From Planctomicrobium piriforme (GTDB lineage: Bacteria > Planctomycetota > Planctomycetia > Planctomycetales > Planctomycetaceae): a DNA stretch of 42,534 bases. The translations under genes were made by a program, and so were the position numbers. The first letter of the stretch is position 1; every line of letters starts with the position of its first letter. Of this stretch, positions 42,465 to 42,534 are shown piece after piece. Under the pieces are notes generated by a model that worked only from the letters and a program-made list of their open reading frames with translations, was not told where the DNA came from and did not search any database. The stretch lies in contig CAMATH010000070.1 of assembly GCA_945860955.1 (NCBI GenBank), forward strand, positions 1 to 42,534. Direction: 5' to 3'.

Positions 42465-42534
42465 ATGTCGCTGTCGCAACCTCCGATCACTCCCGAACAG
42501 ATCGCCGCCTTGCCGCCCGAGTTTCGGGCTTTGC
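42465..42534 (+). CDS. Start of a probable IS66-type transposase (partial, window edge)
   Basis: The ATG at 42465 opens MSLSQPPITPEQIAALPPEF then RAL, and runs off the window. The phrase TPEQIAALPPEFRAL resembles the N-terminus of IS66-family TnpC proteins. With 23 codons visible the assignment rests on this phrase alone. Confidence 0.45.
   Translation, partial: MSLSQPPITPEQIAALPPEFRAL

Noticed and set aside
1-42534. CRISPR array, rRNA or tRNA genes
   Set aside because: No regularly spaced short repeats with unique spacers, and no recognisable rRNA or tRNA sequence was seen; a dedicated tRNA scan was not possible.

Overview
The window looks like chromosomal DNA of a member of the Planctomycetota (class Planctomycetia). 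Pointers are a DUF1501 protein, a PEP-CTERM protein, planctomycete-type di-heme cytochrome c, giant Ser/Thr kinases fused to STAND, FGE or leucine-rich-repeat domains, many lone secreted proteins, high GC, and dispersed intergenic palindromes whose translation gives the PREGEAPAEP-type peptides seen in this phylum. No rRNA, tRNA or CRISPR array was found.

Layout. (1) 132-5770, minus strand: a Tat-exported caspase-like protease with a C-terminally truncated FGE/sulfatase-modifying-factor domain, a secreted protein of unknown function, and a di-heme cytochrome c gene split by an in-frame TAG just after its signal peptide. A cluster of REP-like palindromes lies between the first two genes and an inverted ACAGGATT repeat between the last two. 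(2) 6456-9820, accessory island: three decayed copies of a REP-associated tyrosine transposase (RAYT, Y1_Tnp), all on the minus strand, alternate with two toxin-antitoxin modules (DUF433/DUF5615 and a PIN toxin with a small antitoxin) and a headless GIY-YIG fragment. Two of the copies show the same loss of the catalytic middle, replaced by the same palindromic insert; the third keeps only the C-terminal part. (3) 9921-13709: a degenerate RecA-like (AAA_25) protein behind a good sigma70-type promoter, then ccsA/hemX-like and hemA (glutamyl-tRNA reductase), linked by overlapping start/stop codons. (4) 13764-19609: two large zinc-ribbon/TPR membrane proteins in tandem. (5) 19808-24813: ABM monooxygenase, DUF5685 protein with a Cys-rich tail, small membrane protein, HAD hydrolase, LigD-type phosphoesterase-like protein, and glutamine synthetase (glnA). 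(6) 25069-32162: two convergent receptor-like Ser/Thr kinases, one with an LRR sensor and one a 1657-residue kinase-STAND-membrane-FGE protein. (7) 32260-42035: PEP-CTERM protein, gamma-glutamyltransferase, secreted beta-propeller, zinc-ribbon membrane protein, secreted lactonase-type propeller, DUF1501 protein and a secreted beta-lactamase-fold hydrolase. (8) The right edge has an IS3-type transposase remnant and the first codons of a probable IS66-type gene.

Housekeeping parts are haem synthesis (ccsA-hemA) and nitrogen assimilation (glnA). Most of the rest is signalling, envelope or accessory. The most unusual points are the RAYT-remnant/TA-module alternation with REP-like palindromes on the same chromosome, the two FGE-fused conflict- or signalling-type proteins (caspase and kinase-STAND), and the amber codon splitting the cytochrome gene.
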